The notes beneath the pieces are model-generated. The model saw nothing but the letters and a program-made list of their open reading frames with translations. It ran no database searches and was not told where the DNA came from. A program made the position numbers and the translations under genes. A stretch of 64,000 bases of DNA, taken from NCBI RefSeq assembly GCF_039545095.1, contig NZ_BAABRS010000003.1, forward strand, positions 496,001 to 560,000, given 5' to 3'. This document shows, piece after piece, positions 27,457-36,009 of the stretch; the first letter of the stretch is position 1; each line of letters opens with the position of its first letter. Source of the stretch: Fodinibius salicampi (GTDB taxonomy: Bacteria; Bacteroidota; Rhodothermia; Balneolales; Balneolaceae).

Positions 27457-28830
27457 ATGTTTAATAAAGTTAGGTATGGACTGCTATTATTACTTATAGC
27501 TCTGGTTTCTGGCTGTACAGATATTACTAATATTGATGATGATGGAGAATCATCAAGTAACGGCCTTGACAGCCGTTTACAGAAACTTGCTGGCCAGATG
27601 GGAACTGACAATTTACAATCGATAAAAGAACCACCAGAGGCCAAGGCAGAGCTGGGGCGCATGCTCTATCATGACAAATTACTAAGCGGAACCAAAGATG
27701 TTTCCTGCGCCACCTGCCACAACCTAAAGCATCAAACAACGGATGGTCAATCCTTATCTATAGGAGTAGACGGGCAGGGAGAAGGGCCTGATCGCATTAT
27801 GGCGGATGCAAATGCGCGAAATCCCCGCAATGCAACTATTGTCATTAATCGGGGACTTCCGGAATATCATGCTATTTTATCTGATAGTCGAATTGCCAAA
27901 ACGAAATCAGGGTTTATTTCCCCGTTGGGAGACGATTTGCCGGAAGGGTTAGATAACATGCTGGCCGTACAAGCGCTAACGCCGGTAATCGATCGGGGTG
28001 AAATGCTTGGAGAGCAAGGAAGTGAAGATGTTTTTGGTGAACCCAATGAGATAGCCATGGTAGAAGATGATAACTCTCCGGAAGTATGGCGCCGCCTGAT
28101 GCTGCGACTAATGGAAATTCCCGAATATGTACAACTGTTTAAGGAAGCCTATCCGAATGTCCCTGAAGAAGAACTGAGTTTTGTTCATGCAGCTAATGCA
28201 CTTGCTGCCTTCCAGATTTCGGCATTGACTTTCACTGACAGTCCGTGGGATCAATACCTTGAGGGCAACCAAGAAGCACTCAGCCGAAAAGCTAAAAGGG
28301 GAGGTCTCTTATTTTTTGGAAAGGCTAAATGTGCTCAGTGTCATAATGGGCCTCTTTTGAGTGATCAGGAACATCATAATATTGCGGTACCCCAAATAGG
28401 TCCTGGCAAAGGAGAGGCGGCTCCTTTAGACCTGGGAAGATATCATGTAACAAATCAGGAAATCGATCAGTTTAAGTTTCGAACACCTCCGCTCCGAAAC
28501 GTTGCTATAACGGGTCCATGGATGCATAATGGAGCATACACCAACCTTAAGGATGCTATAAAACATCATTTGGATCCCGAGCATGCGCTAACCAATTATG
28601 ATGTTACTCAATTAGCACCTGATATTCAGGAAACTTACCTTGGGAGTGACGATATTAAATCGAAGCTATTGGAAACTCTTGACCCTGCCCTTATCACTCC
28701 CACTCGGCTTACAGAGAAAGAAGTAAACGAAATTACAGCGTTTTTAAACTCTCTGACAACTCCCGAAGCCCAAAATTTATCAAGCGTTATTCCTGATTCC
28801 GTTCCCAGTGGATTGCCGGTGGATGATTAA
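27457..28830 (+). CDS. Dihaem cytochrome c peroxidase/MauG family, lipoprotein
   Basis: A 457-residue periplasmic lipoprotein (LIALVSGC, Cys20) with two haem c sites, CATCH at 84-88 and CAQCH at 292-296. It also has the family segments ARNPRNATIVINRGL and the late FRTPPLRNVAITGPWMHNGAY. CcpA-type enzymes reduce hydrogen peroxide with electrons from small c-type cytochromes, while MauG-like members oxidise other substrates; the two cannot be separated here. The start is the ATG at 27457, since the longer frame begins with TTG. Haem attachment would need a cytochrome c maturation system elsewhere in the genome. Confidence 0.92.
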   Translation: MFNKVRYGLLLLLIALVSGCTDITNIDDDGESSSNGLDSRLQKLAGQMGTDNLQSIKEPPEAKAELGRMLYHDKLLSGTKDVSCATCHNLKHQTTDGQSLSIGVDGQGEGPDRIMADANARNPRNATIVINRGLPEYHAILSDSRIAKTKSGFISPLGDDLPEGLDNMLAVQALTPVIDRGEMLGEQGSEDVFGEPNEIAMVEDDNSPEVWRRLMLRLMEIPEYVQLFKEAYPNVPEEELSFVHAANALAAFQISALTFTDSPWDQYLEGNQEALSRKAKRGGLLFFGKAKCAQCHNGPLLSDQEHHNIAVPQIGPGKGEAAPLDLGRYHVTNQEIDQFKFRTPPLRNVAITGPWMHNGAYTNLKDAIKHHLDPEHALTNYDVTQLAPDIQETYLGSDDIKSKLLETLDPALITPTRLTEKEVNEITAFLNSLTTPEAQNLSSVIPDSVPSGLPVDD

Positions 28831-28909
28831 ATATATGGTTATTTTAAGAAGGGTAAAGATCCCCGATATTCTTCCTACAAAAGATAAAAGTAGATATAAA
28901 TAGTACACC

Positions 28910-30007
28910 TTACAGATCTATCCAGGCTCGATCTTTTTCAGAAGATTCCATAATAGCCTGCACAATCCTGATGTCCTTTAAGCCTTCTGATCCCGGTACA
29001 ATAGGATCCCGGCCTTCTTTTATAGCAAGCGCTTCATTATCCATTTGCCGGGCCTGCTGGTGATTCGGGTCTGGCGGCAATTCTTTGCCATCACTTGTAA
29101 CGCCTTGCACGCCGCTATACGATTGAAACGGTTCCAACTTATACCAGCCGTCCGTACAATTTACTTCCAGATAGTTCATAGATTTTCCGAAACTTGTTTC
29201 TCCGTCTGCAATAACTCCTCCCGGGAATTCCAGTTCAAATTCTGTAAACTCATCGACTTCATCATACATTTCCTTACGCTCGGACCATTGTCTACCCCGA
29301 ACAGCAATGGGTTCCATCGTACCGGTTGAATACCGGGCTCCATTAATGGGATATACTCCCATATCGTACAAAGCTCCGCCTCCGAGCTCAGCATCCCGTC
29401 GCCAGTTTCCTTCTGGGTGACTTCCGCTGTATCCAGCTCCGGTCTGTACTCCGGTTATAGCTCCATATTTCTCTTCTTTACCCCACTCTATGATTGTCTT
29501 TGTATTCGGTTCATGCTGCATCCGGTAGCCAATAGAAAGAGAAACACCATTCTTATTGGCGGCGTCGATAATCGACTGGCACTCTTGCACATTCATGGCC
29601 ATCGGTTTTTCACACCAGACGTGCTTACCAGCCTCTGCCCCGATGATAGAATACTTAGCATGCAGTCCGGTTGGAACAACCACATATATTATATCAATGT
29701 CGTCGTTATTGGCAACTTCATGCATGGTTTCATAATTATAGACATTGGCATCGGGGATATCGTATTTCTTTTGCCATGTAGGAATTTTGGAAGGTGATCC
29801 GGTAACAATTCCGCGTAACTCGCAGTGTTCCGTTTGCTGTAGGCCAGGGGCCAGCCGGCCAGTACTGTAACTGCCCAATCCTACCAGCGCTACGCCAAGC
29901 TTATCTTTTTTGTTTGGAATAATAATGGAAGGGAATCCTATGGAAGCAACTGCTAAGGCGGATCCGGCTTGCTTGAGAAACTGCTTTCTGGAAATGTTAT
30001 CAGACAT
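28910..30007 (-). CDS. Gfo/Idh/MocA family NAD(P)-dependent oxidoreductase, exported
   Basis: A 365-residue sugar or cyclitol dehydrogenase-like protein. The Rossmann motif is VALVGLGSYSTGRL after residue 38, and the conserved EKPMAMN segment supplies the catalytic Lys region. The N-terminus SRKQFLKQAGSALAVASIGFPS looks like a Tat-type signal, with RK in place of the twin Arg. Such export with bound NAD(P) is common in this family in Bacteroidota. The polyol substrate is not predictable. A DUF72 gene precedes it on the same strand, 85 bases away. Confidence 0.9.
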   Translation of the reverse strand: MSDNISRKQFLKQAGSALAVASIGFPSIIIPNKKDKLGVALVGLGSYSTGRLAPGLQQTEHCELRGIVTGSPSKIPTWQKKYDIPDANVYNYETMHEVANNDDIDIIYVVVPTGLHAKYSIIGAEAGKHVWCEKPMAMNVQECQSIIDAANKNGVSLSIGYRMQHEPNTKTIIEWGKEEKYGAITGVQTGAGYSGSHPEGNWRRDAELGGGALYDMGVYPINGARYSTGTMEPIAVRGRQWSERKEMYDEVDEFTEFELEFPGGVIADGETSFGKSMNYLEVNCTDGWYKLEPFQSYSGVQGVTSDGKELPPDPNHQQARQMDNEALAIKEGRDPIVPGSEGLKDIRIVQAIMESSEKDRAWIDL

Positions 30008-30092
30008 ATCTGGCCACTATTTGGTTAACAAGATTTTTTAATAGGATATATATAGGTTATTAATAATCCAAAGATTTATTCCCTTCCAAGGT

Positions 30093-30986
30093 TTAGAACA
30101 AGTCTTTCTGCATACCTTCTGGCATTTCCGGAATATTCAAATCCGTCTGAAGAACACTGTTTAACTGCTTGATAAAATGCGCCGCCAGCTGTGGAGATTT
30201 TCGCTCTTTATTCTGATGTACAAAAAAGTGAATCTTCTGTAATCCTTCATCATTCCACTTTTTTAGGCGATCTGCCCAATCATCCAGCCGACTGACGTCC
30301 GTAGGATGATTTGCGCCCACATACCGAACAAACGCTTCGTTATTCGTAAGTCGCATATGCAACAAGTCACGGCGCGCCGCGGTATCCGTAATTATATTGG
30401 CAACATTATTCTCTTCCAACAGCTCATAGAGTTCTTCCGCAACTTCGGGATCATTAAACCAATCGGTATGGCGGAATTCTATAGCCAGAGGCACTCCTTC
30501 CGGCCAATATTCAACAAAATTAGCTACCCGGTCGAAAAACTTAGGTTGAAACTTTCCACGAAGCTGCAGAAAAGTCGTTCCCAGTTTTTCTTTAAAGTGT
30601 ACAATACTATCATAAAAGTTATCGGTTGCCTCCTCGATATCATTTAGCCACTTGAGATGACTGATATAGCGATTGACTTTTGGAAAGAACTTAAATCCTT
30701 CCGGGACCTTTTCATACCATTGTGATATTTGATCCTCGCCAAAAGTATTATAGAATGTAGCATTCAGCTCAACCGAATTAAACTGTTTGGCGTAGTATGT
30801 GAGTTCGTCGCCTACTCCTTTCGGATAGAAATTTTTGAGGTCTTTTTTATTCCACTTTGCACATCCTACATAAACGTTCAGGTTTTCATCATTTTTAGAA
30901 TCAGACAATAGGTTGGTAGTGTCGGGATGGTCTTTTGGAAGGGAAAAGTCTATTGTCCCGGGATTATCTACGCGTCCAAATTTCAT
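30093..30986 (-). CDS. DUF72 domain-containing protein (YecE-like)
   Basis: A 297-residue TIM-barrel-like protein of the DUF72/YecE family. Typical features are VYVGCAKWNKKDLKNFYP near the start, FNSVELNATFYNTF, FKFFPKVNRYISH, LQLRGKF, AIEFRHTDWF, and the tail FFVHQNKERKSPQLAA. The family occurs in most bacteria but its reaction is unknown. No signal peptide is visible. It probably shares transcription with the Gfo/Idh gene downstream. Confidence 0.9.
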   Translation of the reverse strand: MKFGRVDNPGTIDFSLPKDHPDTTNLLSDSKNDENLNVYVGCAKWNKKDLKNFYPKGVGDELTYYAKQFNSVELNATFYNTFGEDQISQWYEKVPEGFKFFPKVNRYISHLKWLNDIEEATDNFYDSIVHFKEKLGTTFLQLRGKFQPKFFDRVANFVEYWPEGVPLAIEFRHTDWFNDPEVAEELYELLEENNVANIITDTAARRDLLHMRLTNNEAFVRYVGANHPTDVSRLDDWADRLKKWNDEGLQKIHFFVHQNKERKSPQLAAHFIKQLNSVLQTDLNIPEMPEGMQKDLF

Positions 30987-31198
30987 AGTATCAATTTAAT
31001 TAGAGCTTCTGAAATAAGCATTAATACGATAACGATACAAAACTAGCACCTACTAAAAAATTCCAAAATAGCTGGTTATGTAAAATAACCATAAGAAGTT
31101 TTTTAATTTTTTTACTGAACAAATGGGTTCCTAAAAGGATAAAAAGAATGTTACAAGGTTAGAAACATAAGTTTAATTTGAATTAAACGAACTATTTT

Positions 31199-31651
31199 AT
31201 GAAAAAACTACTAAAATTAATCACCACAACGTCGTTAATTTTAGCTTTCGCGATAACCCTTAACCCCCAGGCACTAAATGCCCAGGATCAGGGCACCCAG
31301 GGAGATACCGTGGTAGAAGTCGTGGAAGGTACCGAGGCGGCATCTGATTTTGCTGACCTACTCAGCGAGTCTGGTTTTGCCAATGTACTACAAGAGCAGG
31401 GGCCATATACCGTCATAGCCCCCAGTAACGAGGCCTTGGAAGCATCCGGAACCAATGTGGATGAGTTGAAGCAAAACCCCCAAAAAGTTCAAGGACTTGT
31501 TCAAGGTCATCTCTACCAGGGAGACCTTCCCTCCGATAAAGTTGAATCAATGCTGGATGTAAGTGTTGAAAAATCTGATAATTCTGCTTCGAATGGTACC
31601 GTTCATGTGGTAGACCAAGTAGTAAAGAAGAAAGGAGGACAGCAACAATAA
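31199..31651 (+). CDS. Fasciclin (FAS1) domain protein, secreted
   Basis: A 150-residue exported protein: a signal peptide ending ALNAQ, then one short FAS1 adhesion domain. Visible FAS1 elements are ADLLSESGFANVLQEQGPYTVIAPSNEAL (H1 box), VQGLVQGHLYQGDL, and the closing GTVHVVDQVV (H2 box). The domain is a bit shorter than the usual 130 residues. FAS1 domains mediate cell-surface or matrix contacts. It is monocistronic with a hairpin shortly after the stop. Confidence 0.88.
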   Translation: MKKLLKLITTTSLILAFAITLNPQALNAQDQGTQGDTVVEVVEGTEAASDFADLLSESGFANVLQEQGPYTVIAPSNEALEASGTNVDELKQNPQKVQGLVQGHLYQGDLPSDKVESMLDVSVEKSDNSASNGTVHVVDQVVKKKGGQQQ

Positions 31652-31677
31652 TAGCATAATTAAATATCTATATTTTA

Positions 31678-31706
31678 AAAGCCCTCCCCATCAGATGGAA
31701 GGGCTT
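31678..31706. terminator. Bidirectional terminator hairpin
   Basis: An AAAGCCCT half-stem pairs with AGGGCTTT, with an inner CCATC/GATGG stem and small bulges. It sits between two convergent genes and is flanked by A-rich and T-rich sequence. Confidence 0.6.
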
Positions 31707-31722
31707 TGTCTATTTGATCTAT

Positions 31723-32166
31723 TTAGGGACTTGCATAGGCTTCAACCCCATCCCCATCTTCTGAAACTACTCTAAGCTCCTCAGTATTTGCCATAAAATG
31801 GTCGTAGTCACAGGGCATTTCTGCTTTTTCGCCTGACTGTACATCCCATGTCCCGCAATAACCATCTTCGTTATTCACATATATTTCGTAAGGTGCTTTA
31901 AAATCCGATACATCTATGCTAAGCGTAACAAAAAAGCCCTCATCAATATAGGCATCATCTTCTTTGGTTATCCGTTCCGTAGTTACCTTTCCGAGCGTGG
32001 ATCCATCTGTTGCTAAAACCAGATCATAGGTTTTCGTACTTTTGTTAAGCTCCTCACTTCCGGTAGCCGAATCCTTACAGCCGACCAGCAATGCACACAA
32101 AAATAGAATTGTAAAAAATGAGTTTAATACTCTTCTAATTCCAAATTGATTCATTGTTACATCCAT
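31723..32166 (-). CDS. Hypothetical lipoprotein
   Basis: A 147-residue lipoprotein with a lipobox (CALLVGC) at about residue 30. I do not recognise the mature domain: it is acidic and beta-rich, with two Cys residues near 103 and 118 (DGYCGTWDV and EMPCDYDH) that could form a disulfide. Two in-frame ATGs are possible, at 32166 and 32154; the first has AAGG upstream. It is convergent with the fasciclin gene. No function can be assigned. Confidence 0.65.
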   Translation of the reverse strand: MDVTMNQFGIRRVLNSFFTILFLCALLVGCKDSATGSEELNKSTKTYDLVLATDGSTLGKVTTERITKEDDAYIDEGFFVTLSIDVSDFKAPYEIYVNNEDGYCGTWDVQSGEKAEMPCDYDHFMANTEELRVVSEDGDGVEAYASP

Positions 32167-32314
32167 AAACCTTTTTTTCTACTTGATAATATTATTGCTC
32201 ACTTTGTTATACGTGCCTTGTTGATAAATCAGCTCATGTATTTGTCACAGAACGAAAAGATAAACCTACATTGGCTATATTCTTTAGCACGGAATTATTT
32301 CGTATCTTTGATAT

Positions 32315-32992
32315 ATGACATACAACATTGAAAAAATAAAACGCTATATCCGGGAACCGGTTAACAGCCTGACTCACGGCCTTGGTGCCGTTGCGGCTAT
32401 TATCGGACTTATCCTGTTACTCCATGAGGCGATAAGCCGCGGTTCAGTAAGCCATATCATTGCTTTCTCAATGTTTGGGCTTAGTATGGTCCTCCTCTAT
32501 ACCTCCAGCACGCTTTTTCACGCCCTCCCCGTAAAAGAGAAAACACTGAAGGTTTTCCAGAAGCTGGATCACATCATGATCTACGTGCTCATTGCCGGGA
32601 CCTATACGCCCATCTGCCTGCTGGTACTTGAGGGTAGCTGGAAATGGGGGCTCTTTGCAACGGTATGGGGACTGGCTATCATTGGCATTATCAAGAAATT
32701 TCTATGGATGGAAGCCCCCCGATGGCTATCCACCTCTTTTTATTTGGGCATGGGATGGCTGGCCGTCATCACTTTCCCCACGCTTATTGCAAAACTCCCA
32801 CTGGCCTTTCTAATATGGATCGCCATTGGTGGACTTGCATACACCCTTGGCGCCATTATTTACGGTATTCAAAAACCAAATCCCATCCCGGAATGGTTTG
32901 GTCATCACGAAATCTGGCACCTGTTTGTATTGGCCGGTACATTTTCGCACTTCTGGGCTATCTATAGCTATCTTCCCGGCTATTTAGGGTAA
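32315..32992 (+). CDS. Hemolysin III/PAQR family membrane protein
   Basis: A 225-residue seven-helix inner-membrane protein of the HlyIII/YqfA (PAQR) superfamily, whose members bind zinc and are proposed hydrolases or lipid-homeostasis factors. Zinc-site motifs are visible: SSTLFHALP after the second helix, LDHIMIYVLIAGTYTP, and the C-terminal HHEIWHLFVLAGTFSHF. A TATCTTTG box (32303-32310) matching the Bacteroidota -7 element ends only 4 bases before the ATG, and I found no matching -33 box. The haemolysin name is historical and not evidence of toxicity. Confidence 0.92.
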   Translation: MTYNIEKIKRYIREPVNSLTHGLGAVAAIIGLILLLHEAISRGSVSHIIAFSMFGLSMVLLYTSSTLFHALPVKEKTLKVFQKLDHIMIYVLIAGTYTPICLLVLEGSWKWGLFATVWGLAIIGIIKKFLWMEAPRWLSTSFYLGMGWLAVITFPTLIAKLPLAFLIWIAIGGLAYTLGAIIYGIQKPNPIPEWFGHHEIWHLFVLAGTFSHFWAIYSYLPGYLG

Positions 32993-33054
32993 TCTAGAAT
33001 AGAGGGACATTTTTTTCCTTCTTCCATACTCTATATTCATTTAGCCAATCACTT

Positions 33055-33086
33055 TTTGCAAATTCTAAATAGAGAAATTAGCTTTG
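33055..33086 (+). promoter_or_regulatory. Bacteroidota-type housekeeping promoter
   Basis: TTTG at 33055-33058, a 20-base spacer, and TAGCTTTG at 33079-33086. This fits the Bacteroidota consensus (TTTG-N19-21-TAnnTTTG). It lies 26 bases before the Crp-family gene. Confidence 0.75.
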
Positions 33087-33112
33087 TTTAAATACAAACT
33101 ATCTCCTGATAC

Positions 33113-33679
33113 ATGCATGACTTTTTAAAATCACTCAACATTTTAACGGAGAAAGAAATAGAGCAACTCCATAACTTTTCTACGGCCAGAACTCTCGATA
33201 AAGGAGAATACTTTATCCGGGAAAATAGTGTTTGTAATGAAATAGCTTTTATCAATGAGGGAATACTGCGTTCCTACTACACCAATGAAGACGCCGAGGA
33301 GATAACTTATTGTATTACATTCCAAAATAACTTTATGACTGCTTATTCCTCTTTAATTACTGGAAAACCCACTCCTGAAAATATACAAGCTATTACAGAT
33401 ACTGAGCTGCTCGTTTTTCAAAAACGTGATCTTGTGGACCAGTTAACCCATGGCAGTCCTAACTGGATAAAGCTCCAAAAACATTTTGCCGAACAGGAAT
33501 ATCTAAATTTAGAAAAAAGGGTATTCTCTTATCAAAAAAAAGATGCAAAACAAAGATATATTGATCTCATGGAAACTCATCCAAGATATATCCAACAAAT
33601 CCCTTTGCAATACCTTGCTTCATATTTGGGAATAACGCCCCGACATCTGAGTAGAATCAGACAGAAAGTCACTTTCTAG
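33113..33679 (+). CDS. Crp/Fnr family transcriptional regulator
   Basis: A 188-residue regulator of the short Bacteroidota type. A cyclic-nucleotide-binding-like jelly roll (about 15-115; KGEYFIRENSVCNEIAFINEGILRSYY) is followed by a helix-turn-helix (about 160-185; IPLQYLASYLGITPRHLSRIRQKV). The Arg that contacts cAMP phosphate in true Crp is not evident, so the effector is unknown. The gene has its own Bacteroidota promoter. A flavoprotein gene begins 80 bases downstream and may be its target. Confidence 0.9.
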   Translation: MHDFLKSLNILTEKEIEQLHNFSTARTLDKGEYFIRENSVCNEIAFINEGILRSYYTNEDAEEITYCITFQNNFMTAYSSLITGKPTPENIQAITDTELLVFQKRDLVDQLTHGSPNWIKLQKHFAEQEYLNLEKRVFSYQKKDAKQRYIDLMETHPRYIQQIPLQYLASYLGITPRHLSRIRQKVTF

Positions 33680-33759
33680 ACATTTGTCTTATAGAAAAAA
33701 AGTACCGGCGCCTATCTTTGCCTGCAACAATAAATCCTATTAATACCTGAGGCAAAAAT

Positions 33760-34338
33760 ATGAAAGAGATTCTTATTATCAACGGACATCCCAATAAAAA
33801 TAGTTTTAATTCTGCATTAGTTGAGGCTTATAAAAAGGGAGCCCTGCAATCGAACTCGCAGGTTAACGAAATTATCATTGCTGATTTAGATTTTAACCCT
33901 AACCTGGAATATGGCTACAAAAAAAAGATGCCACTGGAACCGGATTTGCTCGAAGCAAAGGAAAAAATAGCTGCGGCCAATCATTTGGTATGGATTCATC
34001 CTGTTTGGTGGGGCGGATTCCCTGCGATCTTAAAAGGGTTTATCGACCGTCTTTTTTTACCTGGTTTTGCGTTTCGTTATAAAGAAGACTCCATTTGGTG
34101 GGAAAAGTTATTAAAGGGTAAAACAGCTCGTATTATTACTACTATTGATCAACCTGCTTGGTATTATCGGTTTTATTATGGGAGTCCCAGCGTTAAGTCA
34201 CTAAAGAAAAGTATCTTACAATTTTGTGGTGTAAATCCAGTATCAGTAAATTATATAGGGAGCATAAAATCATCAGACCAAAAACAGAGAGAAAAGTGGG
34301 TGGACCAAGTATATCAATTAGGAGTTAATCAGAAATAA
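33760..34338 (+). CDS. NAD(P)H-dependent quinone oxidoreductase-like flavoprotein
   Basis: A 192-residue flavodoxin-fold protein like MdaB/KefF/NQO-type reductases, which reduce quinones by two electrons. Motifs are ILIINGHPNKNSFNSAL (FMN/FAD phosphate loop) and HLVWIHPVWWGGFPAILKGFIDRLFLPGFAF (isoalloxazine contact). The Crp-like gene starts 11 bases after its stop, so the two are co-transcribed. A TATCTTTG -7 box lies at 33711-33718, though no -33 box is found at the right distance. A role in redox or electrophile stress is inferred. Confidence 0.9.
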   Translation: MKEILIINGHPNKNSFNSALVEAYKKGALQSNSQVNEIIIADLDFNPNLEYGYKKKMPLEPDLLEAKEKIAAANHLVWIHPVWWGGFPAILKGFIDRLFLPGFAFRYKEDSIWWEKLLKGKTARIITTIDQPAWYYRFYYGSPSVKSLKKSILQFCGVNPVSVNYIGSIKSSDQKQREKWVDQVYQLGVNQK

Positions 34339-34349
34339 CAGCTTAAAAA

Positions 34350-34958
34350 ATGAACATTTTAGATCATAAAAATCGAACCCTTAGCATCCGTCACTTTGTA
34401 GATTTAATTAAAGCCATAACTACACTCCCCGAAGAACAGGAAGAAAAGTTTATTGACCTGATCTCTATAAAACATATTGAGGCTGGAGAGAATTTTATTC
34501 GCGCTGGTCAATCTCCGCGGACGATTGGCTTTGTAACAAAAGGGCTGTTCCGGTACTTTTACACTTCCGAACAGGGATCAGAATTTACCAAAGGATTTTT
34601 CAACAAAGGTATGGTAATAAGCTCCTACGATGCTATTCTTGAAAACAGTCCATCCCATTATACCATTCAAGCCCTGGAAGAGTCAATCGTTGAAGTAGTC
34701 CCTTATGACCGATTTCAACAGCTGTTTTTGGAAAGTCCCTGCTGGAATGAATTTTTAGTAGCGCTCCTCCAAAAGGGATACTTGGCAAAAGTAACCCGGG
34801 AGCGCGAATTTTTATTGCTGGATGCGGAACAGCGGTATCAGACTTTTCTAAAGCGCTATCCCGACCTGGAATCAAGAGTCAAACAGCATATTATAGCTTC
34901 CTATCTGGGCATTGCTCCGGAATCACTCAGTCGTATCCGAAAAAAACTGATCCGTTAA
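34350..34958 (+). CDS. Crp/Fnr family transcriptional regulator
   Basis: A 202-residue regulator with a cNMP-binding-like domain (about 40-130; EAGENFIRAGQSPRTIGFVTKGLFRYFY) and a C-terminal HTH (about 175-200; HIIASYLGIAPESLSRIRKKL). It begins 11 bases after the quinone reductase gene, so it is probably in one operon with it and may autoregulate. It is similar to, but distinct from, the Crp-like regulator upstream of that reductase. The effector is unknown. Confidence 0.9.
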   Translation: MNILDHKNRTLSIRHFVDLIKAITTLPEEQEEKFIDLISIKHIEAGENFIRAGQSPRTIGFVTKGLFRYFYTSEQGSEFTKGFFNKGMVISSYDAILENSPSHYTIQALEESIVEVVPYDRFQQLFLESPCWNEFLVALLQKGYLAKVTREREFLLLDAEQRYQTFLKRYPDLESRVKQHIIASYLGIAPESLSRIRKKLIR

Positions 34959-35025
34959 CATAGATCAATGCGATCCGGTTTTTCGGTACTTAGTTTGTGT
35001 CAAAATCAATCATATAAGGATTATT

Positions 35026-35772
35026 ATGACACTCCAAAACAATACGGTACTCATTACCGGCGGAAGCTCTGGTATAGGATTTGAACTCGCTAAGCAACTC
35101 ACAAAGCAGGATAACCGAGTATTGATCTGCGGAAGATCAATAGACAAGCTGGAGAAAGCAAAACGGCTCCTTCCTGACATTCACTATTTGCAGTGCGACA
35201 TATCAAGAGCGGATGAATGTAATAAACTGGCTAGTTGGATCCATAATGAACATCCCGATTGCAACATTCTTATTAACAATGCAGCCATCGTCCATACTGA
35301 TCATTTTTTTGAAGATGACTATATCCTCGAAAAAGCGAATACTGAAGTGCAAACAAAACTGATGGGCCCGATTCGACTCTCTAAACTTTTTATTCCCATC
35401 TTGCAAAAGAATAAAAGGGCGAGAATCATCAATATTACTACGGGATTGGTGTATGTACCCAGAGCAACTTACCCATTTTATAATGCCACCAAAGCAGCCC
35501 TGCATTCATTTACCCAGGTACTGAGATCACAACTGAATTCTTCCCCAATCGACGTTATCGAAGTCCTTTTTCCGGCGGTCGATACTCCCTGGCATAAAGG
35601 AAATCCGCCCGCAATTGCTATTTCAACAGAAGAGGCAGTCCAGGGTATGCTGACAGGACTTAAAAAAGGAAAAGAGGAAATCCGGGTAGGCAAGGTTAAA
35701 TTACTCTATCTTCTTTCACGGATTGCACCCAATTTTGCTTTTAAAAAACTCAACAGCCTCGCTAACCGTTAA
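35026..35772 (+). CDS. Short-chain dehydrogenase/reductase (DltE-like)
   Basis: A 248-residue SDR with the cofactor motif TGGSSGIG (about 12-19), NNAA, and the active-site YNATK. The residue usually Ser before the Tyr appears to be Thr (NITTGLVYVP). This subtype resembles DltE/YdfG-like proteins with the AxLLFPAVDTP-type segment (EVLFPAVDTPWHKGNPP). The substrate is unknown. It follows the Crp-reductase-Crp cluster on the same strand after 67 bases and may belong to that redox response. Confidence 0.9.
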   Translation: MTLQNNTVLITGGSSGIGFELAKQLTKQDNRVLICGRSIDKLEKAKRLLPDIHYLQCDISRADECNKLASWIHNEHPDCNILINNAAIVHTDHFFEDDYILEKANTEVQTKLMGPIRLSKLFIPILQKNKRARIINITTGLVYVPRATYPFYNATKAALHSFTQVLRSQLNSSPIDVIEVLFPAVDTPWHKGNPPAIAISTEEAVQGMLTGLKKGKEEIRVGKVKLLYLLSRIAPNFAFKKLNSLANR

Positions 35773-36009
35773 TGAAATATTTTTTGAATTGTTTCGTGGC
35801 GCCCCTTTTGCAAACAGATTACTACTTGATAAAATTAGAAAGGTAATCTCTTTGGGTGCTACATAAACCCTAATCGGAGGGCTTCAAAACTCAGCCGGCC
35901 TCTAGCAACGGAAAAGTGGCAATAATTTCAAGAGTTAATTTTTTAGTAAAAACTTCAGTCAATATTCCTTAGATTGCCGTCAATCCGATCGTGAAAATCT
36001 GAACAGTAC

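Noticed and set aside
32303-32310. TATCTTTG promoter of the hemolysin III gene
   Set aside because: It would put the start at or inside the ATG, and no -33 box lies at a proper distance.
33711-33718. TATCTTTG as a full promoter of the quinone reductase gene
   Set aside because: The -7 box is perfect, but the nearest TTTG is 26 bases upstream, too far for the consensus.
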